Part shown: positions 43,403 to 56,700 of the stretch, piece by piece
Numbering within the stretch: position 1 is the first letter of the stretch
Layout of the letters: every line of letters starts with the position of its first letter
Source: Heterotrichella gracilis
Taxonomy: Eukaryota; Sar; Xanthophyceae; Tribonematales; Xanthonemataceae
Length of the DNA stretch: 64,000 nt
Direction: 5' to 3'
Assembly (NCBI GenBank): GCA_032358255.1
Contig: JAULBX010015973.1
Coordinates: 1 to 64,000, forward strand
Translations under genes and position numbers: made by a program
The notes under the pieces: model-generated
Told to the model about the DNA's origin: nothing
Database searches by the model: none
The model's input: the letters and a program-made list of their open reading frames with translations, nothing else

Positions 43403-44799
43403 GCTCACCAAGGTAAGCAGTCTGCAAGCTCGCAGTCACGCAGAAACAACCTGTGCACAGTCAGTGAGGCTTACTGCAGGGCAAATGCATGCAACCTCGT
43501 GGTGAGTGGCAACCAACCTTGCAACATGCAAACTGACACCAAAACCCTGGCTTACCTTCTGAGGCAAATGGGTTGCGGGAAACTTGATACCACCCGGAAT
43601 AGCCAGTGATGATGTTTGGTTGGCGCAAGCAGGGACCTAAGGGACCCCAGTACACAGGCTTGTGGCAACCCTGCTGTTCACAACCCAACCCCGATGCCCA
43701 CAGGTGGAAACTGCAAGTATACCGTCGGCAACTGCTCCCAGGCGGAAACTGCAAGTATAATGCGTGGATACGGGTGAATTATGAACAATCCAGGTCCTTG
43801 AATACAGTTGCAAACGCTGCTATGTGGGCGGTGGGCGTTCACACCCAGGGGGAGACTCTGTGAACGGGAGACTTGTGTGGGTCTTGGATGGATACGTGAC
43901 CGCAAGCCTAGAGTTTAGGGGCCCTGAATTGTCAGTGAAAGTCTTCAACCATCGGCTGGGTAACTTCTGCGTTTGGTAACCGGCGTTGCCGATACCCCAC
44001 TTGTGTTGACTATTGTGTTGAATATGCAAGCATGGCCCATAGTCGGCGACCTGTGACAGGCGCTGTTAAAAACACACGATACTGCACAATTGCGCTAACA
44101 TATCTTACTAAACATATCATGTCGTGGAGCACTCCTGCTCACATGCTTCACAGCACACATTGCATGCATGCATGCCGCTGCCATTGCATTACCAATGCAA
44201 TTGCATGCCAATGCCAATGCCAGTGCATGCATGCCGTGTGTTATCAATGCTTGCACAGTTGATAGTTTAGCGCCCACATTATGATACTCACAAATGTTCA
44301 TACATACACTAGCATTCCTTGCGCACTTTGCTGTCTATGGCAGGCTGCTAGGTTGCATGACTTCCAAGTTTAACCCCGAGGCAAACCAACTGATTGCTCT
44401 CTGTATTTTTCCCTGTTCTCTTTGTCCTCCTACGATCATCTGTTCTACAGTACTTTGGCCAGGAGCTTGCAACCACAGCTCTGGCAACTTGACCAAAAAT
44501 GGCGGTTGCTGCCCTCGGCAACGAATCAAAGTCCTGGACCAGCACCAACACACCGCGTGCTCTATTTGCAAGATCCCCAGCAGGCCACTCACAAAGCTGC
44601 CTCACTGAAGCCTTAAAAAGTAAGGCTTTCTTATGGTTTACAGTCTCTTGCATTTGTACAAGAAAACAGGAGTAAAGGTGAAAAAAGCATGAAAAAAATC
44701 GTTGCTCAGAAAATGATTCTCCAACTATTTTGAACTGGACTGTGTTACACCAAGTGGCCGTTCCCGCTCCCAACGCCAAATCCTTTGCCCACATCCCCA
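43403..44799. other. Intergenic, between a membrane-protein gene and THADA
   Basis: Contains the promoter of the 43402 gene and the 3' flank of THADA. A GCATGCATGCATGCC / CAATGCAATTGCATGCC alternating tract lies at about 44160-44235. No gene recognised. Confidence 0.45.
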
Positions 44800-47700
44800 T
44801 CAATTGTGCTGTCGGTCCAAAAGATACAGGCACTGTAAATCCCCGTCCAGCACGGCACAATCCCAGCCACCATCCCCCCTCTCCACCCCCCATGCCTCGA
44901 ATACCCTGTTGAGGGTCACCACCAAGGTTGGCTGCACCGGCACCTGCTCCAAGCACTGGGCTGCCGCCTGCAGCGCCCCCGCCACCACACCCACATGCTG
45001 CGCAGCGCCCAGGTGTTGCGCCAGGGAGTGAAGTGCAATGAGCATCTGGTTGAAGGGGAGGAACACGTCCGGGTGGTTGGCGATGCTGCCGTACCACTGG
45101 CACCGCTCCTGCACCTGGGGCAGCTGGGTGCACAGGGCTACCAGGTCCTGCACAAGTCAAGGGTGTGGTCAGTGTCAGGATGAGCACAGTGATCGAAAAT
45201 CATGCTGTTAAATCACACGGATTTGCTTAATTACGTGATATATTAATGTCCTCTTTGATTGAATACCCCAGCTGTGTGTATGGAAACTTTTGAATGCAGG
45301 GATGAAACAAATGCAATCCCGGGGACCATGCGGTCTTGTCTATCTGCCTCACAATCCCGGAGATTTACGGCGCACATTTTAAATACATACACAGAATCCG
45401 CCCGCCCCCTCACCTGCGCCACAGCCTCCAGGTACATCCCCAGCGCCTCATCGTGCCCCCCCCACCCCTGGTCCACCCCGCCCCCCACCAGCGCCTCCGC
45501 GGCCAGCTGCGTGAGCAGCATCCCCTCCTCGTGGTGGTTGTCAATCTCCCTGTCAAACAGCTTGCGCACCATGCCGGGCTGCCAGTCGCGCAGCTTGTCA
45601 TGCAGGGGGTTGGAGGAGCGGGAGCCTGAGGGGAGGAAAGGGGGTAGAGGTCAGGCCGGGACGCGGGTGCAATGTGGCGGGCTTTTCGCTAGTCTGTTCC
45701 GTTGTGGCCCTCCTAAGATGCAGTGCATGTCCTAATGTCTAGGGGCAGGCATGCCATGCCCTCAATGCTGCGATCTGTCAATCCAGCCGGGTTTTGCGCC
45801 TGCAATATGATGCACCAATTGCTGGGCCGCCTGCGATCCTGCATGATGACTGTCGCCCAGAACCGTGATTGGCACATCATGTGACCAGCAACATATGTGA
45901 ACGCACCCTTTGCTATCAGGGGCAAGAGCCACTACCCTTGGGCAGCAGGAGGTAGCGCACCTGACTGCACCAGCCCCCCAGCCACAAGCTCCAACCCCCC
46001 TGGGGCATACACCCACACCAGCAGCTGCACCAGCAGCGCCTGGCTGCCCCCAAGCCGCCGCGCCAGCACCCCCACCACACTCCGCTCAACGTGCTCCACA
46101 TGCGCAGTCAGCATGCTCTCAGGGCACCCCAGGCCAACCAGTGCGGCTGCGCCCATGCGGCAGGCACTGCCTCGCACAGACGGGTCCTCGTCTTCCAGCA
46201 GCTTGACTGCTGTGGCCCATGCGCGCACGGTGGCGGTTTCCAGCCAGTGTGGGGTGGTGGGTGGGGAGCAGGGGTTAAGGGTGGCATTTGGCAGTGCGGT
46301 GAGGAGCCCTGTGGGGGGTGGGGGATGGGGACTTACAGGATGTGTGCTGGCATCTGCGGTGACAACTTGGGAAGTGGACATGCCAAGGGGTGAATACACA
46401 AGCTGGCATCAGCATGGATGCGGGCAAGGATTGACATGGCTGTACCATCCATCACTGAAATAAAACACTACTAGATAGGAACAAAAACATATAATGTCAC
46501 AAATCCAGTATTTTAAACCGCACGCACCACTTCTCTGCAGCGCCTCCACCGCCCCCAGCCTCGCCTCCCCCGTCAGGCCTGCATCGCTGTTGTCCTCAAC
46601 AACATCCAGCACACACTCCACAGCCTGCCGCACCCCCTCCCCTTGGCACCCGTCATCTTCCCTCCCTTGCTTTCCCTCCAGTGTGGTTTCCAGAAGGGGG
46701 TGTAACAGCACACCCAGGCAGGGGATGGCTTGCTGGTGCACCAGTGGGTGGGCGGGGCTGTCCAGGATACCCTTGACTAGGGTGAAGGCACGCAGCGTGG
46801 AGGTTGCATCGTTGGCGGTCCTGTGGGGCACAGAGGGTGTGGCATGATGCAATGCTTGGGGACATGTTGCCGAAATAGTGGAATAGATAGTGCTTGTTAG
46901 TGCTGGATTATACCAGATGTGGACTGTTGTATGCATAATTGGCACAGCTACTTACAAGCTGTGTCCACTTGATCCAACGCCTCAAGTGATGAGCTCCACT
47001 AGGATTATTGCAGTGCAGTAATTGACCATAGGGCCTGTGTAGCATGCCAGATTTGCTGGCACATGTCGCACCTGTGGGTCTCAGGCAGCATGCAGAGCAG
47101 CTCCAGCGCCCTCCGCTTAGCCTTGTGGTGCGTCTCATGCACCGCCCTGCTCAGCATCATTTCCAACAGCGCTCCCCTTGGGTCCAAACCCAGGAACTCC
47201 AGCTGATCGCCACCTGTCACTCTCCGAACCAGCGCCTTCAAGGTGGCTGATCGAACCTCGTAAAATGGGGAGGTGAGGCAGGCTTCTATGTCTGTCTTTG
47301 TGACGCCACCGCAGCCTAGGGTTTTGGTGATGCTCTGTAGGGTTTTGCTGAACAGAAGGGCAGCTGTTCGCTTGAGCCAAACGGAAGTTGTAGGGTTTTT
47401 GGCCTCTGCCAGGGTTTTGGGGTTTAAAGCTGCCAGGGCGGTGCTCCTGCACAGAAAAAGAAACATTACTGTGATTGCTGGGCATGTTAAATGAATGATA
47501 AGAAGGCCATTCATTGGGGATAACGGTACTTAACGTGTAATGAAGGTGCGCATGGCACTCGAGGCACAATAAACAAGCCATGCTAGTTAGGTGCATGAGA
47601 AGGAATCAACAGGTACATGGCACCATTACAATCTTTCAGCAACCACACACCATAACAACGGCCATCACACCTGCATCCCCCTTGCACTACAGAACAGCAA

Positions 47701-50700
47701 TTGATTGGAAATCCATACCCCATGTCCCTACCTTTCAAGCACGCCCCGACACAGCGCTATAACCTCCCCTCCAAACTCCGCCCCGCTGCCCCCCTGGGGC
47801 GGCACCAGCCCCACCACCAGCCCCACCACAGCCAGTGCAGCAGCCCGCACAGCCGCCGGTCCACAGGCCTCGGTGACCAACCACAGCCGCTGGCGGATGG
47901 GGGCGAGGAGGGTTTCCGCCATGGCGTTAGGGTCTGCGCTGCGTGCGTTGAGTGACAGCAGGGCCCTGAGCTGCAGGAGGGCACCGTGGACCTGCGGTGG
48001 GGTTTGAAATTCAAAATTGAGTTTAATAGTCCAGACTTCCAAACCATTGAGTGGCCTTGAGCTGCAGGAGGGCACCGTGGACACCAATGTGTAGACTAGA
48101 CGTACACTACAAGAGGGGGGGGGGGGGTCAACAATTTAAATTTCAAACTTCCAGGATTCAAACAGGACCCCATTGATAGATGCTGAGAGTGGTGAAAAAA
48201 AATTGCGTAAGTGTAGCAGATCAACTATTGAAGCAATGAGGGCACATACGGATTGGCAACCACACCACATATTTCTTGCAAAATTGTACATATTTTTTGG
48301 ATATCCTTTGCCTGCACCAAACACCATCCGCGTGACTCCTCATACCCAACCCAGCCCATACTTTTTGTACCCACTCCACAACCTGCAGCCATCTCGCAAT
48401 CTCCGAGCCCACCACACCACTGGCCCCCCTCCCAGCCCCCTCCTTACCTTATTGTGGTCCACCACGGGAGGGCACAGCGGAACCAATTCCACCAGACCCT
48501 GCAGCACTCCCAGCAGCTCTTCGGGTGCGACAAGTGGCGCCAGCGCAGCCGCCGCCAGCTGGCGCACCCCCATTGGCCGAGCCATGGCGCATGCGCGCAC
48601 CACCGGGCCAAAGGGGGCGGGGGACAGCTGCTCCCCCACGCCGTGCTGTGTGTGGGGGGAGGGCCTACAGGCAGGGGAGGTTGTGGTGGGTGTTGGTGTG
48701 GGGAGGGTCTGTACCGCTGAACCGAATAAACTCACTGACTACTGCTGAGAATACCCGTGCAATACCCTAACTACCGCAGGATAGGCATGCAAGTAATGAA
48801 AAATTGGTAGTAAGACGAACGTTTTGTAACAATGCAACAGCGACGCTGCCCAGAGGTTTAAATTTCGCACTGGCCCTTTTTGCTCCAGTAGGTTTGATGA
48901 AAACAGGCCGACTTTATTGGTGTCATCAAGGGGCCAGCGATACAAAAATGATAACAATGCAACAGAGGCGACGCTGCCCAGATATTACATTGCAAACTAG
49001 CCCCTTCTGGGGCCCAGTAATTTTGACAAAAACAGGCCGACTTTACTGGTGTCATCAAGGGGCCAGCGATACAAAAATGATAACAGTGCAACAGAGGCGA
49101 CGCTGCCCAGATTTTACATTGTAAACTAGCCCCTTCTGGGGGGCCCATTATTTTTGACGAAAGCAGGTCGACTTTACTGGTGTCATCAAGGGGCCAGCGA
49201 TACAAAATCTATAACATAGAGGACAGCCCGCATCCACTGCGTTTGTTACTGTACAACAAAGCCCACCTCAGCTGCCCCAGCACCCTAAACCCTAAACCCT
49301 ATACCCTAAGCCCTAAGCCCTAAGCCCACCTCTGCTGCCCAGGAGCACCCCAGGGAGCACCCTCAACCCTCTAGGTACCTACATGAGCCGCGCCAGCAAC
49401 AACTTCAACCCTGAACCTTCAACACTAAACCCTACATGTCTTTCCCACCTTAAACGCGCCAGCAGCATCCTCAACCTAGAGGGACCTATGCCGACATGAG
49501 GCTCGCCAGCAGCACCCTAAAACCTAAATCCTGGACCTTAACCTGAACCCTAAACCCTACACGTATTTCCCCACCTGAGGGGCGCCAGCGGCACCAGCAC
49601 CACATGAGCCGTGCCAGCAACACCCTAAACCCTACATCCTAGACCCTACTCTGAACCCTAAACCCCACAGGTATTTCCCCACCTGAGGCGCGCCAGCAGC
49701 ACCAGCACCGGCGCCAGGCTGGGGTGCACCCCCTGCCCCCCCACCTCCAGCCCACCCGCAGCCTCCTGGAGCTGACCCAGCAGGAAGCCATGCAGTTGCG
49801 GGTAGCGCTGGAAGAACTCCGACCCCGTGATGGCCTTTTTGCTGCTGTCGCGCTCCCCCTTGGCCAGGTTCTTGAACCCTAGGGTCCTGAGGGCGAGGGA
49901 AAAGAGGAAGGAATTTTTTTAATGTGGTTCAACCAGGGACAGATGCAGTTACAAGCACAAGGGGAATGAGATAATAAAGAGATTATTTTACTATCCATTA
50001 CCCTTGGTGTCCCCAAAGGAACGCAACCGCAATAAAATATATCAGGGATGCATGGACCAATACCATTATCGAGTACTTCTTCCTCATTCATAAACAAAGC
50101 GTCACTAGGCAGCAGAAAAGAAAAGAAAAGGAGCGCCAAGGGGGTGCATGTAGCGTGCACAAACAATTTACCTGAGGATGAGCGCTCCAAAGCAGAGTGA
50201 GGCGGCGTTGCGCACCTCCCACTCGGGTGCACCCATGCCTATGATGGCCACCTGGAGACCTGGGGCACACCGGGGCACAGGCGTTTCAGTAATGGCAATT
50301 ATAGTGGTTTTGTCAGATCCCTGATTCCCAACACCATTGTCTATGGGTTCGCTTTCTTTATTCCTTCTGTTCAGGTAGGTGCACGCAAACCCTAGCAGCG
50401 CAAGTGCAAACCCCAATAGAGTGCAGCACGCACAAACGCACCCTCGGCACAGAACCCTGATGTGTCCACCGCTAGGTTCTTGTCGCTGAACGCCAGTCGC
50501 AGCACGTTAAGTGCGTGCACCCTGGGCCAAGGGGGGATGGTTCCCCTCCTCTCGCCAACAGCGGAGGCCAGGGCAAGGCACTTGGACATGCCGCGCCGGA
50601 ACAGCACCTGCAGGGCAATCGGAAGGGGTTGTTAGGATTCTGTTAGGGTTCTGTAAAGGTTTTGTGGGGGATGGAAAGAGCTCATAGCAGGAGGCATGGC

Positions 50701-53700
50701 TGGTTGAATATGGGTCACCCAGACACACAGCCAGGGAACTGGCAGGTTGCCATGTAAGGAAGTCATGTGGTACTCCGCAATGCCAATACCAACAGAAATA
50801 GCAGTACAATGATGAGAATCCCACCGCAATTCAGTAGATCCAAAGCTTCCTGCCAGAGTAGATTCCCGATCCCACTCATGCCCTCATTACAGTATTTTTT
50901 GCACTGTGGCAAGCAACAGCGCACCAAAGGCCAGCAGCAGCAGCCTTGCACCGCGCCGCATGGTACCCTCATGCTACCCTCCCTGCTCGGCACTGGTCGT
51001 GCCACCTACCCCGTTATTACCACCCTCCCAATCCCCGTTCCCTCCTTGCTACCCCCACCCCCTCCACCCTCATCCCCCCTTTTGCTGTCCCCCCCACCAC
51101 CATCGATAACACACCCACCTTGTGCGCGGTGGCCTGCTCCGCAAGGAACAGCGCACCAAACGCCAGCGGCAGCCCCGCGCTCCTGCGTATAATATCCTCC
51201 CTGCTCTGGCCGGGCCTTACCATGTGGGTAAGTACCCACTCCAGCCAGCGGCCCGGCAGGCAGTTGAGTGCAGGCGAGGCCTCCTGCAGCAGCCTCTGCA
51301 CAAGAAAAAGCAAAGCGAGATTAATCAACACATTTCAATGATAAATCAACGCATTAAGAATTTTACACATATTTCAACAATAAAATAAATCATCACATTG
51401 ATAGCTACCAGGGGCCATGTTTTTTTAGTCCGTGCTCAATTTGTCAAGCACAGGGCGGTGGCTGAGGATACGGCTGAGTCAGGGAGAGAGCCAGCCCCCC
51501 GTGTCCCAACATTTTCCATGTCCCTCCCTGGCAGTGGTATAAGCAGTGCCAAAATGAATCATGCGGGTCGCATGTTCAAGGCATATTTCTGGCTGTATTT
51601 GCATAGACAGCATGCACCTGACAAGGCACCTACCTGGCAGAGGGCGCTGAAGCCGATCTTGGTCTTATCGATTGCCCCGTTGTGCTTCATCTGGCACAGC
51701 ACGCGCACCATGTGGTCACCCATGGCACACAGCTGGGAGGCGTCCAGCAGGGGTGGGTGGGCAGGGGAGTCGTCGCCTGAGGGAGGGCCAGAAGGAAACC
51801 TTATGCAGGTCTTGCGTAGGCAGCCATGCGGGGTGCAATCAACGGGGCACGTTTTTAGAGTTTGATATTCGGGAAAATACCTCTGCTTTCCCATCTGCCA
51901 AAGCCACATCAAGGGTACTAACATTCTGATGAGAATATTTATTATCTTATTACTTTGGCCACGTGCCGGAAGTGTGGCTCCCAGCAGCAAAATCTCCTGC
52001 ACTAGGGTCCTCACCTGTATTGCAAGGGGTCTCACAAGTGGTTTCTCAGTGTTCCTAGGGTTTTGCCCCCACCTGCCAGCGCCACGTGGCTTGCCAGGGT
52101 GCCCATGAGCAGCGACACCTCCTTCATGGTCAGCCAGCACCCAGTCACAACCACCTGCGCCTGAGGAGCCACCTCCGGGTCGCAGCCGCCATCTGAGTCC
52201 CCATCGCCCTCCCCTCCTCCATCCTCGTCCACATCCTCGGCACCCACGTTGGACTCCTGGGATGGGGCAGGGAGCGGGGGCAGGGTCAGTGGTGCAGTTC
52301 GGTCAGTGGGATGATGGCGATGGCTGCATGTGGTGGGGTGCGAGCCAGTGATTGCACGGGGATGCAATGATGGTGTGATGGTTGGTCAAGGGCAATCTAC
52401 GCCAGGGGTGAGGGATGCCACATGGCCCTGTGACGCTGCGCGGGGTAACTTGCATACTAGCCCCTTTTGGTGCAACAAGATTGCTACATAACTCCCGACT
52501 TTACTGGGACCAAAAGGGGCTAGTATCACGCGGTTGAAAACAAATGGAAGCCGCGCGGCATTCGCCCAATGACGCTGCGCGGGGTAATTTGCGTACTAGC
52601 CCCTTTTGGTGCAACAAGATTGCTAGATAACTCCTGACTTTACTGGGACCAAAAGGGGCTAGTATCACGCGGTTGAAAACAAATGGAGGCTGCGCGGCAT
52701 TCGCCCGGTGACGCTGCGCGGGGTAATTTGCGTACTAGCCCCTTTTGGTGCAACAAGATTGCTACATAACTCCCCACTTTACTGGGATCAAAAGGGGCTA
52801 GTATCACGCGGCTGAAAACAAATGGAGACTGCGCGGCATTTGCCCGGTGACGCTGTGCGGGGTAATTTGCGTACTAGCCCCTTTTGGTGCAACAAGATTG
52901 CTAGATAACTCCTGCCTTTACTGGGACCAGAAGGGGTTAGTATCACGCAGTTGAAAACAACAGCGGCATGGGGTCCCTTCTCTACCTGTGACCCATTGCA
53001 CTAGGGTTTCACTAGGGTTTGTTCACCCGCCTGTGGCCACTTTTACTAGGGTTTCGCTAGGGTTTCTCCACCCACCTGGGACCGGTTTTACTAGGGTTTT
53101 ACTAGGGTTTCTTCACCCACCTGTGGCCTGTGCAGCAGCAGCAGCGCCAGCTCAGCAGCCTGCATCAGCAGCCCCAACAGCAGGCGCAGCCAGTCCGCCA
53201 TGTGGCGCGCCCTGGCCACATCTGACGTGGCATCGGCCCATTGGACCTCGGGGACCAGGTAGCGCAGCGCCAGCAGGGTACCGTGGGCGAAGCTGTGGCG
53301 ACAGAATAACAGAGCAGTTTTGAGAATCGATGGAGAGCCCGCAGCAGGTTGAAATGAAACACCTTATTGTGCGCGCAAGTTAATATATTTGCTGATAATT
53401 AGGATAGAATACCTGATCCCAAGGAGAAGCAGCACACACCCTACATGCACAGGTAGTGACAGAACAGGAGACGAATAATAACCAAAACCCTAAACCCTAT
53501 AGTTGTACCTGTGGCGGCAGGCTGCTGGCATGTCCTCCCTCCCCTCCTGAATGACATCTGCCAGCTCCCTTGTGAGGCTGGTCAGGAGGCACATGGAAGC
53601 GCAGAAGCGGGTGGAGGGGGTGGGGGCTGCGGGGGGTGGGTGTGGGGGGGTTGAAGGGTGATGTCGGGGGGAGGCGGATGGGATGCAGCTTGTCAGCTGG

Positions 53701-56700
53701 CATTGCAATGCTTTGCTGCATAGAGCCATTTGATGCAACAGGGTACAATGGCATAAGAAAGGCGAGGTTTAAAATGCACAACCCTAGCAAGCTGAAAACT
53801 ACCAGACGGTCACCTAACGTTGGGGGCAAAATGCTTTATGCAGCGCGCTTTCTATCCCTAATACAATCCCCATCGCCGCACCTTCTGTCCCCTCGGGCGC
53901 GCTCACGGCCTCCCTGGGATGCACCTCCACGCGCCACATCATCCCCTTCACGTATTTATTATACACAACCTTGAGCAGCCGAGCCCCTGCATCGCTCTCC
54001 CTCACCCTAGGGCTTTTGGACAGGAAGTGCGTCCATTCCACAAGGGGTAAAAGGGTTGCTGGGGAGGAGAGGCCTGGCAGGGGGGTGGGGAATTTTGCCA
54101 GTGCTGATGTGGCGCCCTCTCGTAGCCTGTCCCAGCTGTCGACTGCTGCGCCTGCAAGGGGGGAGAGGATGTGGTGGGATGTAAGGGTAGGAAAGAGTGG
54201 TGGGTGCAGGGGGGTGATTGCCAGGTAGGGGGAACCTTGTACTTAATTGCAGTTGAAACATTTCATCAAGCACAATACGGAACATGGCAGCGCTTTGGAC
54301 CATGCCATAAGGAGGCGTGGCATGGTACTGCCACAAACATGTCCATTTGGCAATGTCAGCCTGGATGGGCAATATGACTCATGTGGCATGGGGAATTATA
54401 TCAAAAGCCGTGCCCATACGTGACATGTAAAATCGTACCAAAGCAGCAAAATATACGCAACAAATAGTGAAGCCCATGTGACCAGGACCCACCTAGCAGC
54501 ACTTCCACAGTGCCTGCGCTCACAAACCCCTCAGCAAAGGGCCAAAACGGCACCGCACCATCCCCTTCACCCCCCTCCGCCACCTCCGCTCCTGCCGCCA
54601 TGCAGCCCCCCCATATGTCCAGCACCGAGTTCAAGTGCACCAGGGCCATATATTTGCGCTCATACGGGGCCCCGGGGTACAGCGAAGCCAGCAGGAACCT
54701 GGTGAGCCACCGCATGAATGCCTCCTGGCGGATCACATCTGAAACCTCCTGGGCATCTTCCTCCCCCATGGTGACCTCCCCGTTGCTGGAGGTGGCTGTG
54801 CCCCCCTGGGTGGGGCGGGCTGCCCGTTTGGCACTCGCCAGGCGCACCTTTCGGCGCTGCAGGTGGAGAAAAGTGACAGTAAATTATAATGAAAGCGAAA
54901 ATGGCTGCTTCATTGAAAATCATCAGAATTGATCAGAGCAGTCAGATCTGGCTGCAGACGAGCTGTTGAGAGGATAAAAGTGACAGTATATTATAATGAA
55001 GAGGACAGTGCCCATGCAGCAGTGGCGGACCAAGTAATGACTTCATGTGTACCTTGAGCACACACAGCGCACCCCTTGTCCTATTGACCTGGTTGATCGT
55101 CCTGGTTGAACGACCTACACATGTGGTGGATCATGAACACACACCACAACCACACACACCACCTAGTCAATTGTTAATCAACACCCCCACAACCTTCACA
55201 ATCCGCACGTCCCCACCTGATTGATTGTCCCCACCGACACATGCACCCTGGCCAGCAGCTTTGCCCCCAGCGACCCCCACTGGTTGCGCATGCTTGTGCT
55301 TGTGCAGCGGGTGCCCAGCACCACCCCACCAGCCACCAGGTCCAGGTCAAGGGGGGTGGGGGGGAGGGAGGGGCGCGGGTGGAAGCAGCACAGCTGGAGC
55401 GCGTCAACCCTAGGGAAGGGTTTCCAGGGTCATTAGGGTTCTCGGTATGGGGTATGGTGTTGATTTTCTGTCACTTTGCTGCAGTTAAGCCAATTATGTG
55501 GCATAAGCAGTGGCTGCTGGCGCAAGGCGTGTAGGGTAAGCGCGACTGTATTGCTGGAAAAACCCCATGTATAAAGTAACGTCATGTAATGTCAACACAT
55601 CATATAATCAGTCGCACTCCAGGCTGGCTGCATAGCCTAGCTATATCCCGGGAAGGCATGTGGCTACTGCCATGCAGAAGAGCCAGGTACCCACCTGAGT
55701 AACTCTGACAGTCGGAGGGAGGATGTAATACGCACTGCATGCTAGTCACTTTCTAGGTCTGTACCCACCTGAGTGACTCTGATTCGTGCTGCGCAGCCAC
55801 CTGCAGCATCCCCCTCAGCCTCTCGCAATCCATCACCCCCCCTGGCAGGCTGTCGATGTCCACCAGCAGCGCCAGCTGGCGGGACACCTTCAGGGCAGAC
55901 ACCAGAGCGGCTACCTGCGCGAATTTTAGGGGGTGAAAACCAGGGCATTTTACAGGCATGAGGGGGTGTAATCCTGAATTGGCAGCAATGATGACAATGG
56001 GGGAGACGAATAACAGGATTTTGATGTAAAAGTTGCAGCACTTACAAACAAGCACAGGCAAAGGGGTGATAGGACAGGCGTCCAGGGAAGGGACTACTTT
56101 CAACCAACACCACCCGCCACCCCTACCCGCCCACGCCACCCACCTGCCCCGTGTGCCAATCCGCCCCCGCCGCACCCCCATTCTCCCCCGGGGCCAGTAT
56201 CCTGGCAATGACATGCGGCAGCGACCCCCCATCCATTTTGAGAGGCACCGGCAATCCATATGCCGACACGTGGTGGCGCAGGCGCTCGTCGGGTGACATC
56301 AGCGCTGCCACCATCACCCCTACCCAGTGTCCCCGCCATGCAGTATCCCCCTGGCTCAGGGACCCTGGGGGCAGGGCAGGGTTAGGTGGGCGCATGGAGG
56401 GGCCAAAGGAGGGTCTTTATGAGACAAAAAATACGCCTAAGGACATAGTGTTTAACTTCAGGAAAGTAGCCTTCCATTGTTGGTCACGCCTTGCATGCCT
56501 CTCACCATTGCAGTTGCCAAACAGGGCGCAGTCACTGTTCCTTCCTGATAGACTGATTTTATACTGCTTGAAAACCGTTCAATGAGCATTACGATACCTT
56601 CAAGTCAACCACCCACACCCGCAGGTAAGCTTCCTCTCCCCTGCCCACCTGTTTCCCTGTAGCACTCCTCCCTCAGCCCCCCCAGCAGCGCCCCCAGCAG

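Noticed and set aside
49264-49682. True chromosome end or telomere
   Set aside because: The repeats are short, degenerate, face both ways across the window and are embedded in gene introns.
52431-52965. CRISPR array
   Set aside because: Units are about 139 bases with no unique spacers, inside an intron of a eukaryotic gene.
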